From Bradyrhizobium sp. Ce-3 (GTDB taxonomy: Bacteria; Pseudomonadota; Alphaproteobacteria; Rhizobiales; Xanthobacteraceae), in contig NZ_BQUV01000001.1 in assembly GCF_022835695.1 (NCBI RefSeq), positions 434,001 through 498,000 of the forward strand: DNA of 64,000 nt, in the 5' to 3' direction. This document shows positions 36,716-45,607 of the stretch, in pieces. The notes beneath the pieces were generated by a model. The model worked only from the letters and a program-made list of their open reading frames with translations. It was not told where the DNA came from and ran no database searches. Made by a program: the position numbers and the translations under genes. How positions within the stretch are numbered: the stretch's first letter is position 1; every line of letters begins with the position of its first letter.

Positions 36716-36932
36716 GCGAGACACTCCCTTTTTTGTGAAGTTCTTTGGTGCGGCGATCCTAGCACAAAACAGCCTTCTGCCATCCCACCAAGGCCGTTGC
36801 CCTCCGCTGCACAGGGGGTATGGTGCGGCTCCTTCCATGGACGGAATGCCCTGCCCGCCGCGACATTGCCGGCAGGGCCACGGGGCGATCACCACGGCAA
36901 ATCGCAAGGCAACGGAACACAAGGTAACGGAT

Positions 36933-37805
36933 ATGGCCAAAGTCGCTTTTCTCGGTCTCGGCGTAATGGGTTTCCCGATGGCGGGACACCTCGTGAAAAA
37001 GGGCGGCCATGAGGTCACCGTGTACAACCGGACCGCGGCGAAGGCGAAGGAATGGGCCGACAAGTTCGGCGGCAAGACCGCAGCCACCCCGAAAGCCGCC
37101 GCCGAAGGTCAGGATTTCGTGATGTGCTGCGTCGGCAATGACAACGACCTGCGCGCGGTCACCATCGGCCCCGACGGCGCCTTTGCCGGCATCCGAAAGG
37201 GCGCGACCTTCGTCGATCACACCACCGCCTCCGCCGAGGTCGCCCGTGAGCTCGACGCCGCCGCCACCAAGGCCGGCTTCAAGTTCGTCGACGCGCCGGT
37301 GTCCGGCGGCCAGGCCGGTGCCGAGAACGGCGTGCTGACCGTGATGTGCGGCGGCGCGGCCGATGCGTATGCCGGCGCCGAGCCTGTTATCACCGGCGCC
37401 TATGCGCGGATGTGCAAGCTGCTCGGACCGGCGGGTGCCGGCCAGCTGACCAAGATGGTCAACCAGATCTGCATCGCGGGCCTCGTGCAGGGCCTCTCGG
37501 AGGGCATCCACTTCGCCAAGAAGAGCGGCCTCGACGTCACCGCGGTGATCGAGACCATCTCCAAGGGCGCGGCCCAGTCCTGGCAGATGGAGAACCGCTA
37601 CAAGACCATGAACGAGGGCAAGTACGATTTCGGCTTCGCGGTCGAATGGATGCGCAAGGACCTCTCGATCGCGCTGGCAGAAGCCCGCCGCAACGGCGCC
37701 ACCCTGCCCGCCACCGCGCTGGTCGACCAGTTCTATGCCGAGGTCGAGAAGATGGGCGGCAAGCGCTGGGATACGTCGAGCCTCTTGGCGCGGCTGCAGC
37801 GCTAG
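36933..37805 (+). CDS. Beta-hydroxyacid dehydrogenase (3-hydroxyisobutyrate dehydrogenase-like)
   Basis: A 290-residue NAD(P)-dependent dehydrogenase from ATG 36933. The cofactor motif is FLGLGVMGFPMAGHLVKKG, the substrate motif DAPVSGGQAGAENG, and the catalytic Lys lies in GAGQLTKMVNQ. It belongs to the family of 3-hydroxyisobutyrate, tartronate semialdehyde and 6-phosphogluconate-like dehydrogenases and is a distant paralog of glxR in this window. The substrate is not indicated by the neighbours. A 28-base hairpin follows. Confidence 0.87.
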   Translation: MAKVAFLGLGVMGFPMAGHLVKKGGHEVTVYNRTAAKAKEWADKFGGKTAATPKAAAEGQDFVMCCVGNDNDLRAVTIGPDGAFAGIRKGATFVDHTTASAEVARELDAAATKAGFKFVDAPVSGGQAGAENGVLTVMCGGAADAYAGAEPVITGAYARMCKLLGPAGAGQLTKMVNQICIAGLVQGLSEGIHFAKKSGLDVTAVIETISKGAAQSWQMENRYKTMNEGKYDFGFAVEWMRKDLSIALAEARRNGATLPATALVDQFYAEVEKMGGKRWDTSSLLARLQR

Positions 37806-37823
37806 CGCCTGCTCGCTTACGGC

Positions 37824-37851
37824 CAGGTGACCCGCGCCCGCGGGTCACCTG
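37824..37851. terminator. Hairpin after the beta-hydroxyacid dehydrogenase gene
   Basis: CAGGTGACCCGCG (37824-37836) and CGCGGGTCACCTG (37839-37851) form a perfect 13-bp arm pair with a 2-base centre, 18 bases after the stop codon. There is no U-run. The remaining gap to 38031 is lower in GC and has no supported gene. Confidence 0.6.
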
Positions 37852-38031
37852 CCATGCAGCGTCGTCTCGCGAAGGAGAATTCCCCTTTGAAGGTGCCCGC
37901 TGCCAAAATATCGAAAACAACCCCATGCACAGTAGCTGACCGGCCGCCGGCATTCGATTTGGCGACTTGACATGTCGGGCAAATCAGGGGCACACTTCCA
38001 TTATTCCGAAGTTTCAACTTCTCATTGGCGG

Positions 38032-38053
38032 TTTAGTGCACTGTCACCGTAAT
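38032..38053 (+). repeat. REP copy 1 (outer boundary of the passenger segment)
   Basis: The first 22-base REP, in plus orientation, about 130 bases beyond the passenger stop codon. With copy 2 it brackets the AT-rich ORF as a 548-base inverted-repeat-bounded segment. Confidence 0.85.
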
Positions 38054-38185
38054 CCGGTTCATCGCGTTATAAGCACAATTCCCGGTACGCTGGACCGACG
38101 AGCTGGCAGGCGGTACAGCCGCAGTGATGCCACACTGTTATCGCCGACGCTCGCCAGCGCGCCTCGCTAAGGTAACAGCTTGAGC

Positions 38186-38536
38186 TTAATTCCAAACAAT
38201 GGATAGGCGATCTTTCGTCCCGTGGAACGTGCCTGCTTCAACTCCTGTTCTATCATCCTCTCTCAGGCTCATCGACAGGACATCTCCACTGCTGAATAGC
38301 ATAGAGAGTTGTTCGCCTGGATGTTCAGCAGCTTCAACGACACGTCTATTGATCAGCCTCGAAAGTGCGTCACAATAGCCCTCGCTTCCTTGCTTAAAGA
38401 TTTTGCTGCCGCCAGAGATTTCGGGCCAGACAAACATCGTGAGGACGTCACCGTCGAACACTAGCTGGACATAATCTTCAACGAACACGACGGAAGACAA
38501 TCGTTTTCCCTCAATTGCGCTTCTGAAGACGTTCAC
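38186..38536 (-). CDS. Unknown 116-residue protein, AT-rich passenger
   Basis: Read from GTG 38536 with GGAAGG about 12 bases upstream. The sequence contains two similar halves: KRLSSVVFVEDYVQLVFDGD then LTMFVWPEI, and GEQLSMLFSSGDVLSMSLREDD, each an alternating beta pattern. This suggests a small beta-rich cytoplasmic protein. Base composition is much more AT-rich than neighbouring genes, which points to recent transfer. It lies between inverted REP copies upstream of the RAYT gene. It looks somewhat like orphan immunity-type proteins, but that is a guess; no family was recognised. Confidence 0.55.
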   Translation of the reverse strand: MNVFRSAIEGKRLSSVVFVEDYVQLVFDGDVLTMFVWPEISGGSKIFKQGSEGYCDALSRLINRRVVEAAEHPGEQLSMLFSSGDVLSMSLREDDRTGVEAGTFHGTKDRLSIVWN

Positions 38537-38557
38537 CGCTTTTGTTTCCTTCCGTCT

Positions 38558-38579
38558 ATTACGGTGACAGTGCACTAAA
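38558..38579 (-). repeat. REP copy 2 (5' of RAYT)
   Basis: A 22-base REP in minus orientation, the exact complement of copy 1 at 38032-38053, ending 35 bases before the RAYT start. Its core contains the palindrome GTGCAC. Confidence 0.85.
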
Positions 38580-38613
38580 TTGACTTGTCGCCCCTCTCGA
38601 TGCACCATACCAC

Positions 38614-39291
38614 ATGGCCCGCCTCGCCCGTGTCGTCATCCCCGGTCATCCCCACCATGTCACCCAGCGCGGCAATGGCCGGGCTCGGACCTTCTTCGGC
38701 GACCGCGACTATGCGCTCTATCGCGACCTGCTCGCGGAGAATTGCCGCGCGGCCGATGTCGAGGTGTGGGCCTGGTGCCTGATGCCGAACCACGTGCACC
38801 TGATCCTGGTGCCATCCGATCCCGACGGGCTTCGCCGCGCGCTGGCGCGGGTCCATCGCGCTTATGCCGGCATCATCCAGGCGCGGCGCAAGAAGAGCGG
38901 GCATTTCTGGCAGGGCCGCTTCGGCGCCGTTGCCATGGACGAGCCGCATCTCGCCGCCGCGCTGCGCTATGTCGCGCTCAACCCGGTGCGGGCGCGGCTG
39001 GTGCAGCGCGCGCAGGACTGGCGCTGGTCGAGCACGCGTGCGCATCTGAGCGGCAAGGACGACGGCGTCACCGTGCTGAGAGCAGTCAGGGAGCGCTTCC
39101 CCGACTTCGCCGGACTGTTGGCCAGCGAGCCGGAGCCCGATCTGATCGACCGCCTGCGCGCCGCCGAGAGCATCGGCCGGCCGCTCGGCGACGATCGCTT
39201 TCTCGCCCGCCTGCAGCGGCTGACCGGACGTGTCCTCAAGCCAGGCAAACGCGGACCGAGGCCGTCCGAACCAGAACAGGAGCAAGAATGA
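38614..39291 (+). CDS. REP-associated tyrosine transposase (RAYT, Y1 HUH family)
   Basis: A 225-residue IS200-like single-strand transposase. The N-terminal pattern RVVIPGHPHHVTQRGNGR is the RAYT signature. The HUH motif is His60-Val-His62 in MPNHVHLIL. The nucleophile candidate is Tyr84 in RVHRAYAGIIQARR, followed by GHFWQGRF and RYVALNPVRARLV, both typical. The C-terminus is basic and Pro/Glu-rich. Oppositely oriented REP copies at 38558-38579 and 39306-39327 lie just outside the gene, as expected for its own recognition sites. Confidence 0.9.
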   Translation: MARLARVVIPGHPHHVTQRGNGRARTFFGDRDYALYRDLLAENCRAADVEVWAWCLMPNHVHLILVPSDPDGLRRALARVHRAYAGIIQARRKKSGHFWQGRFGAVAMDEPHLAAALRYVALNPVRARLVQRAQDWRWSSTRAHLSGKDDGVTVLRAVRERFPDFAGLLASEPEPDLIDRLRAAESIGRPLGDDRFLARLQRLTGRVLKPGKRGPRPSEPEQEQE

Positions 39292-39305
39292 CCATTGTCG
39301 GGGAG

Positions 39306-39327
39306 TTAAGTGCACTGTCACCGGAAT
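39306..39327 (+). repeat. REP copy 3 (3' of RAYT)
   Basis: A 22-base REP in plus orientation, matching copy 1 at 20 of 22 positions, starting 15 bases after the RAYT stop codon. With copy 2 it brackets the transposase gene. Confidence 0.85.
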
Positions 39328-39491
39328 TGAACGCGCAGCGATGTCGGCGTTCGCCGGGCCCGCCGCAAAAGTTAATTTAACCCCGCGTTAACGGTTTTCT
39401 TTAGCTCTTTAAGTCATCGCTTAATGATTTAGCGTCACAGATAGACAATGCAAAAAGCCCGCGCGGTTCGCTGGCAGGATTTGTGTTGTTT

Positions 39492-41096
<1,605 letters not shown>

Positions 41097-41250
41097 AACA
41101 TGTCGCGGACCAACGTGACGCGGTCTTCGTTGCCAACAAATGCAGGGCGTTCGCGCGACGACCATGCTCGCGACAAAAAGCCGGGGCGTGATGCAGTATC
41201 CCGCTTTGGCCGGCTTGCACCGGCGGCCGAAACGGTCCAACAGTTGAAGA

Positions 41251-41454
41251 ATGAGCTCAGAGACACCGTGTATCGCAGTCTGCATGATGGACCCCAGGAC
41301 GAAGCTCTGCTTCGGCTGTGGCCGCACGCTTCCGGAGATCGCGCGCTGGCACAAGATGGACAGCTCGGAGCGGCTGTCGGTGATGGCGGGGCTGCCGGCG
41401 CGCATGACCGAGGCCGGGCTCGAGCGCATGGAGCCGCGTCCGAAGCGCGCCTGA
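41251..41454 (+). CDS. DUF1289 domain protein
   Basis: A 67-residue protein from ATG 41251. The Cys pattern ETPCIAVCMMDPRTKLCFGCGRTLPEIARW is the DUF1289 signature, a small Cys-rich (possibly metal- or Fe-S-binding) motif followed by a helical WHKMDSSERLSVMAGLPARM. Function unknown. It ends 25 bases before the protease gene, so the two may be co-transcribed. Confidence 0.88.
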   Translation: MSSETPCIAVCMMDPRTKLCFGCGRTLPEIARWHKMDSSERLSVMAGLPARMTEAGLERMEPRPKRA

Positions 41455-41479
41455 CCGGCATCGCGGCGGGAGTTGCGCC

Positions 41480-42064
41480 GTGACCCGCATCCTCCTTGTC
41501 ATCCTGCTCTTGATGGCAACCGCCGGCGTCGTTGTCGCCTACGGCGATCCCGATCAGATCGCGCTCGCCAGGCAGAACCTGACCCAGATCTTCGGCCGCA
41601 GTATCGCCGCGCCGGCCTCGGTCCCTGCCCCCGCGGTGCAGATTGTCCGCAGCCAGGGCGGCGAGTTCGCGTTCCGCGCCAAGATCAACGGCGTCAGCGC
41701 ACCGATGGTGATCGACACCGGCGCGACCTCGGTGGTGCTGACCTGGGAAACCGCCAAGGCGATCGGGCTGCCGACCGACATGCTCGAATACAATGTCGAC
41801 CTCGAGACCGCCGGCGGTCACACCAAGGCGGCGCGGCTGACGCTCGATCGCCTCGCTGTCGGCAAGCTGGTCGAGAAATCGGTCCCGGCGCTGGTCGTGC
41901 AGCGCGGACAAATGAAGACCAATCTGCTCGGCATGAGCTTCCTCGACCGGCTCGAAAGCTGGGGCGTCCGCTCCGATACGCTGAGCCTGACCGGCTACCC
42001 CGACGTCACCGGCAGCATCACCACCTCGAGCCGCCACCGGCGCCCGCGCACGGCGGTCGACTAG
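41480..42064 (+). CDS. Retropepsin-like aspartic protease (clan AA, TIGR02281 type)
   Basis: A 194-residue protein with an N-terminal membrane anchor (residues 3-20), then a single-lobed aspartic protease domain. The active-site motif is VIDTGATSVVLTWETA, and LLGMSFLDRLESWGV matches the C-terminal hydrophobic-Gly element. It probably works as a periplasmic-facing homodimer, as in related alphaproteobacterial proteins. It is followed by repeat copy C 10 bases after the stop codon. Confidence 0.86.
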   Translation: MTRILLVILLLMATAGVVVAYGDPDQIALARQNLTQIFGRSIAAPASVPAPAVQIVRSQGGEFAFRAKINGVSAPMVIDTGATSVVLTWETAKAIGLPTDMLEYNVDLETAGGHTKAARLTLDRLAVGKLVEKSVPALVVQRGQMKTNLLGMSFLDRLESWGVRSDTLSLTGYPDVTGSITTSSRHRRPRTAVD

Positions 42065-42074
42065 GGGGCCCCAA

Positions 42075-42176
42075 GCGCGATCAGATGAGGTTGAATCGTC
42101 ATCGCGCTTCAGCTCCTTGTTTGGGCATGATCTTTTCAGAAAACCGCTTCGCACTTGTCCGGATCATGCCTTAGCG
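42075..42176. repeat. Bradyrhizobium-type extragenic palindrome, copy C (full length)
   Basis: The same two nested palindromes as copy A, including gcgcgat...tcatcgcgc and gggcatgatc...gatcatgcc. The right edge overlaps the catC stop codon (TAA at 42171-42173 on the minus strand), just as copy A supplies the permease stop. Confidence 0.9.
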
Positions 42177-42461
42177 ATCGTCGTCGTGGATCGACGACGG
42201 GTGCCGGCACAGCGGCGTCACGCTGATCTCCATGAACGGAAACAGCGGCAGGCTCGACAGGATGTCGTGCAGTTCCTGCGCGCCTGAGACGTCGAAGATG
42301 CTGACATTGGCGTAGCGTCCGGCCACCCGCCACAGATGGCGCCAGGCCCCGGTGCGCTGTAGCTCCATTGCGCGGGTGCGTTCTGCCTGCTTCAGCGCGT
42401 CGACCTTTTCAGCCGCGATGTCGTGCGGAATTCGCACATCCATTTCAACGTGAAACAGCAT
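42171..42461 (-). CDS. catC: Muconolactone delta-isomerase
   Basis: Isomerises muconolactone to 3-oxoadipate enol-lactone in the ortho-cleavage (beta-ketoadipate) pathway. The start at ATG 42461 gives MLFHVEMDVRIPHDI and 96 residues, the exact CatC length. LQRTGAWRHLWRVAGRYANVSIFDV and the C-terminal CRHPSSIHDDDR are diagnostic of CatC. It lies 95 bases after hpaB on the same strand, across a hairpin. Its stop codon is within repeat copy C. Confidence 0.94.
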   Translation of the reverse strand: MLFHVEMDVRIPHDIAAEKVDALKQAERTRAMELQRTGAWRHLWRVAGRYANVSIFDVSGAQELHDILSSLPLFPFMEISVTPLCRHPSSIHDDDR

Positions 42462-42488
42462 GATGATGAACTCTCTCCGCAAATGATG

Positions 42489-42514
42489 GAGCCGCCGCGC
42501 GAACGCGGCGGCTC
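42489..42514 (-). other. Hairpin between hpaB and catC
   Basis: An 11-bp perfect stem GAGCCGCCGCG/CGCGGCGGCTC closed by CGAA, in the 95-base gap between the two genes. No U-run follows, so it is more likely an mRNA stability or partial-termination element than a full stop. Confidence 0.5.
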
Positions 42515-42529
42515 ACCGTATCTCCCAGA

Positions 42530-42565
42530 TCGTCAGCCTTGTCGTCAACCTTATCGTCAGCCTTG
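42530..42565. repeat. Three 12-bp tandem repeats across the hpaB stop codon
   Basis: Units tcgtcagccttg, tcgtcaacctta, tcgtcagccttg at 42530-42541, 42542-42553 and 42554-42565. The hpaB stop codon (42557-42559) lies in the last unit. In another frame the minus strand reads [12 protein letters not shown], so slippage here could change the HpaB C-terminus. Confidence 0.55.
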
Positions 42566-44134
42566 CACCAGGCCGCGGCTGACGAGGTTGATGTCGTCGG
42601 GATTGACGAGGTCTTTCGCCGTCCAGCCCGAGACGTCGTAGTCGCTCATGCAGTTGCGCACGAAATCCTGCATGGCGCCGAGGTCGCCGGTGGCGCTCGC
42701 GGCCATCAGGGTTTCGACACGCAGGTTCTCGTAATTGCCGGCATAATTGCGCTCATAGAGCTCGTGGCGGCCGCCGAACTCGGAGCCGACCGCATCCCAC
42801 AGCAGCTTGAGCAGCTTGATCCGGTCGATCGCAGCATAGCCATTGGAGCCGCGCACGAAGCGGTCGAGATAGGGCCGGATCGCCTCGCTCTCCAGATCGG
42901 CCGAGCTCGACGGCAGATAGATCAGGCCGCTCGCGACATGACGCTCGATCAGTTCCTTGATCCGCGGATAGGCCATCGGCGCGAACACGCGGTAGGCCAG
43001 CCCGTAGTTCAGGTTGGGCAGATTGTAGCCCTCGGTGCCCTGCCAGGCGATCGGCGACTTCACCATCGCATCCGACATGCCGTGGAACAGATTGCGCCAG
43101 GCGATCACCTCGCCCACCGCCGTCTGCACGCCGCGGAAGTCCTTCGAGCCGGTCGCCTCCACCGCCATCGAGAACAGGCCGGCGATGAAGTCGAGCTTGA
43201 CGGCAAGCCGCGTCACGCCGTGCAGCGTGAAGCGCGGGATGAAGCCGGATGCCGGGAAGAACTGGTTGATCTTGTCGACGTCGCCATAGATGAAGACGTT
43301 CTCCCAGGGCACCAGCACCTTGTCGAACACCAGGATCGAGTCGTTCTCGTCGAAACGGCTCGACAGCGGATAGTCGAACGGCGAACCGGTCGCGGCCGCG
43401 GTGAATTCGTAGGACGAGCGGGCAATCAGCTTGATGCCTTTGGCGTCCATCGGTGCGGTGAAGATCAGCGCGAACGACTTGTCCTTGATCGGGATGCCGT
43501 AGTGGGCGATGAAATTGTAGTGCGTCAGCGCCGAGCCGGTCGCGACCACCTTCGCGCCTGACACGATCAGGCCGGCATCGGTCTCCTTCTCGACATGCAT
43601 GAAGACGTCACGGACCTCCTCGATGGCGCGGTCGCGATCGATCGGCGGATTGACGATGGCATGATTCCAGAAGTCGAGCCGTTCCTGGGTCCGGGCATAC
43701 CATTTCTTCGCGTTGCCGGCGTACTCGCCATAGAAGCCCGAATTCGCGCCCAAGGTTCCGAGGAACGCCGCCTTATAGTCCGGCGAGCGGCCCATCCAGC
43801 CATAGGCGACCTTCTGCAACTCGGCGATCGCGTCGCGGCCCTTGATCAGGTCATCGGCCGTCTTCGAGCCGAGGAAGAACGGATGGGTGAGCTGTCCGGA
43901 GCCGGTATCGGTCAGCACACCGATCTGATCCTTCTTCTCGTGAAAGCGGTCGTACCAGCGCGCCACCATCCGTGCCGAATTGCGGAAGGCGGGATGCTGG
44001 GTGACGTTCTTGACGCGCTCGCCGTAGATGTAGATTTCCCGGCCGTCCTGGATGCTGTCCAGGAATTCCGCGCCGGTATAGACGCTGGTGGTGGACGCAG
44101 GCACGTCGGCCCGCAGGGCTGCTGCTGTAGTCAT
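42557..44134 (-). CDS. hpaB: FADH2-dependent monooxygenase, HpaB / phenol hydroxylase family
   Basis: Oxygenase component of a two-component flavin monooxygenase that hydroxylates a phenol ortho to its OH group using reduced FAD made by a separate reductase. It is 525 residues from ATG 44134, with GGAGGAG 6 bases upstream. Family motifs are [44 protein letters not shown] and [34 protein letters not shown]. With CatA, CatB and CatC alongside, a substrate yielding catechol (phenol, as for PheA-type enzymes) is more likely than 4-hydroxyphenylacetate; this is inference. The hpaB symbol is given for the family. Confidence 0.87.
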   Translation of the reverse strand: MTTAAALRADVPASTTSVYTGAEFLDSIQDGREIYIYGERVKNVTQHPAFRNSARMVARWYDRFHEKKDQIGVLTDTGSGQLTHPFFLGSKTADDLIKGRDAIAELQKVAYGWMGRSPDYKAAFLGTLGANSGFYGEYAGNAKKWYARTQERLDFWNHAIVNPPIDRDRAIEEVRDVFMHVEKETDAGLIVSGAKVVATGSALTHYNFIAHYGIPIKDKSFALIFTAPMDAKGIKLIARSSYEFTAAATGSPFDYPLSSRFDENDSILVFDKVLVPWENVFIYGDVDKINQFFPASGFIPRFTLHGVTRLAVKLDFIAGLFSMAVEATGSKDFRGVQTAVGEVIAWRNLFHGMSDAMVKSPIAWQGTEGYNLPNLNYGLAYRVFAPMAYPRIKELIERHVASGLIYLPSSSADLESEAIRPYLDRFVRGSNGYAAIDRIKLLKLLWDAVGSEFGGRHELYERNYAGNYENLRVETLMAASATGDLGAMQDFVRNCMSDYDVSGWTAKDLVNPDDINLVSRGLVQG

Positions 44135-44261
44135 GGCGTTCTCCTCCGCTTGTGTCGTTGGACCGGCGGCGGTTGCCGCGCCGGCCTGAGACCATCCCGT
44201 CACGCTCTTGGTCGGCGTGACATCGGAGGAAAAGCTACGCGCTGATCCGGAGCGGACGAAA

Positions 44262-44277
44262 GGTATCACACCATACC
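44262..44277. promoter_or_regulatory. Candidate LysR-type operator in the divergent aromatic promoter
   Basis: GGTAT-CACACC-ATACC is a dyad about midway between the hpaB start (44134) and the FAD-synthetase start (44386). LysR regulators of the CatR/BenM group bind AT-containing dyads of this general size. The locus encodes such a regulator at 47907-48803, but the arm order and spacing differ from the classical ATAC-N7-GTAT site. Confidence 0.35.
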
Positions 44278-44385
44278 GCGCGGACCGGCCCGGCTCGGGC
44301 TATGACTCAGGTGGCACGGACCGGACGGCAAAGATCGTCCCGCTGATGCAGCCGCAGCTTAAGCTGCACGGCAAGGGAGCGAACC

Positions 44386-45015
44386 ATGGGCAAAGGTCTG
44401 GGCAAGGGTTTTGACAGCGCTGCTGTCGCTTTCCATCGCGATGGCGAATTGGCCCTCGCGGCCAGCGTCGTGACCATCGGCGCGTTCGACGGCGTCCATC
44501 GCGGCCATCAGGAACTGCTCCGGCAAACCATTGCGGCCGCACGCCGTCGCGGCGTTCCGGCCGTGGTCTACACCTTCGATCCGCCGCCCAAGGTGTATTT
44601 CGGCCAGGCCGAGCCGCTGATCTCGCTCCGCGAAAAGCTCGCGCGCATCGCAACATTCGCGCCCGATCATGTCGTCGTCGCCGATTTCAACCAGATCTAC
44701 GTCCGGCGCAGCGCGGCCGAATTCCTCGCCGAGTTGCGGCGCCTGCAGCCGCGCGAGGTGATCGTCGGGGAGGATTTCCGCTTCGGGTCCTGCAAGCGCG
44801 GCACCGCGCAGCTGCTGCGGCAGCACTTCAACACCCGCATCCTGCCGCCGGTGCGCTGCGGCGATGGCGAGATCGTCTCCAGCAGCCGGATCCGCACGCT
44901 TCGGCGATCCGGCCTTGCCGCGGCCGCGGCCGCGCTGGAAGACTGGCGGGATATCGTGACCGCGTCACCGGCCAGCCGATCCGGCCTGGCCCAATTCGAG
45001 GTCATCAGCCAATGA
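44386..45015 (+). CDS. Stand-alone FAD synthetase (RibF N-terminal domain only)
   Basis: A 209-residue nucleotidyltransferase that should adenylate FMN to FAD. It has the HxGH-type motif VTIGAFDGVHRGHQELLRQ, PPPKVYF, the central VIVGEDFRFGSCKRGT and the C-terminal VSSSRIR, all marks of the FAD synthetase half of bifunctional RibF. The riboflavin kinase half (about 120 residues) is absent; the tail is only a short Ala-rich helix. It overlaps the flavin reductase gene by 4 bases, so it probably supplies FAD to the HpaB-type oxygenase system. First gene of the plus-strand aromatic operon. Confidence 0.85.
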   Translation: MGKGLGKGFDSAAVAFHRDGELALAASVVTIGAFDGVHRGHQELLRQTIAAARRRGVPAVVYTFDPPPKVYFGQAEPLISLREKLARIATFAPDHVVVADFNQIYVRRSAAEFLAELRRLQPREVIVGEDFRFGSCKRGTAQLLRQHFNTRILPPVRCGDGEIVSSSRIRTLRRSGLAAAAAALEDWRDIVTASPASRSGLAQFEVISQ

Positions 45016-45536
45016 CCACGATCGATCCGCGCGAGCTGCGCAACGCCTGCGGCCAGTTCGGCACCGGCGTCACCATCATCACAACGCATTACGAGGGCCG
45101 CGACCACGGCATGACGGCCAACGCCTTCATGTCGGTCTCGCTCGATCCGCCGCTGGTCGCGATCTCGATCGCGAAGAGCGCGAAGATGCTGTGCAACATC
45201 CAGAACACCGGCCGCTTCGCGGTCAGCGTACTCGCCGAAGGCATGGAGGATCTCGCCTGGCATTTCGCCGGCAAGCCGAAGCTCGATCTCTGCGACGTGT
45301 TCGAGCGCCGCAACGAGCTGCCCGTCATCGCCAATGCGGCGGCCTACTTCGTGACCGATCTCGCGGATGAGATCGTTGCCGGCGACCACACCATCTTCCT
45401 CGGCCACGTCCGCGAGATGGCACTGGAACCCGGCAAGAAGCCGCTGCTGTTCTGCCGCGGCCGCTTCGGCGGCCTCGCCGACCCGCACCCCGCGCCGGCG
45501 ACGCTGGAGAATGCTGCTTACGAATTCATCTGGTGA
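45012..45536 (+). CDS. Flavin reductase (monooxygenase reductase component)
   Basis: A 174-residue FMN-binding split-barrel reductase starting at ATG 45012 inside the preceding stop codon. Signature regions are LRNACGQFGTGVTIITT, GMTANAFMSVSLDPPLVAISIAK and NTGRFAVSVLAE, with the C-terminal LLFCRGRFGGL. It uses NAD(P)H to make FADH2 for the HpaB-family oxygenase encoded divergently, like HpaC or PheA2. The tight overlap with the FAD-synthetase gene supports a dedicated cofactor route. Confidence 0.9.
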   Translation: MTTIDPRELRNACGQFGTGVTIITTHYEGRDHGMTANAFMSVSLDPPLVAISIAKSAKMLCNIQNTGRFAVSVLAEGMEDLAWHFAGKPKLDLCDVFERRNELPVIANAAAYFVTDLADEIVAGDHTIFLGHVREMALEPGKKPLLFCRGRFGGLADPHPAPATLENAAYEFIW

Positions 45537-45607
45537 GATCACCAGCCGATATTCCCGAGAACGGGGATGCACGTTTGAGGAAACTGCAAGAAAAGGAGGA
45601 AACCACC

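Larger units (their letters stand above)
38032..39327. mobile_element. RAYT/REP island with AT-rich passenger ORF
   Basis: Three copies of a 22-base motif (core agtgcactgtcaccg) occur at 38032-38053 (+), 38558-38579 (-, perfect complement of the first) and 39306-39327 (+, two mismatches). Copies 2 and 3 flank the REP-associated transposase in opposite orientation; copies 1 and 2 flank an AT-rich ORF in opposite orientation. REP sequences and their RAYT transposase in such BIME-like sets are known in many proteobacteria; inclusion of the passenger segment in the mobile unit is inferred. Confidence 0.65.

Noticed and set aside
36715-37087. N-terminal extension of the VOC protein
   Set aside because: The extra 124 residues have no similarity to the fold and overlap the divergent dehydrogenase; AGGGAG is positioned for ATG 36715.
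37824-37851. Attachment site or REP related to the nearby RAYT island
   Set aside because: The palindrome shares no core with the 22-base REP and sits right after a stop codon, so a terminator is the simpler reading.
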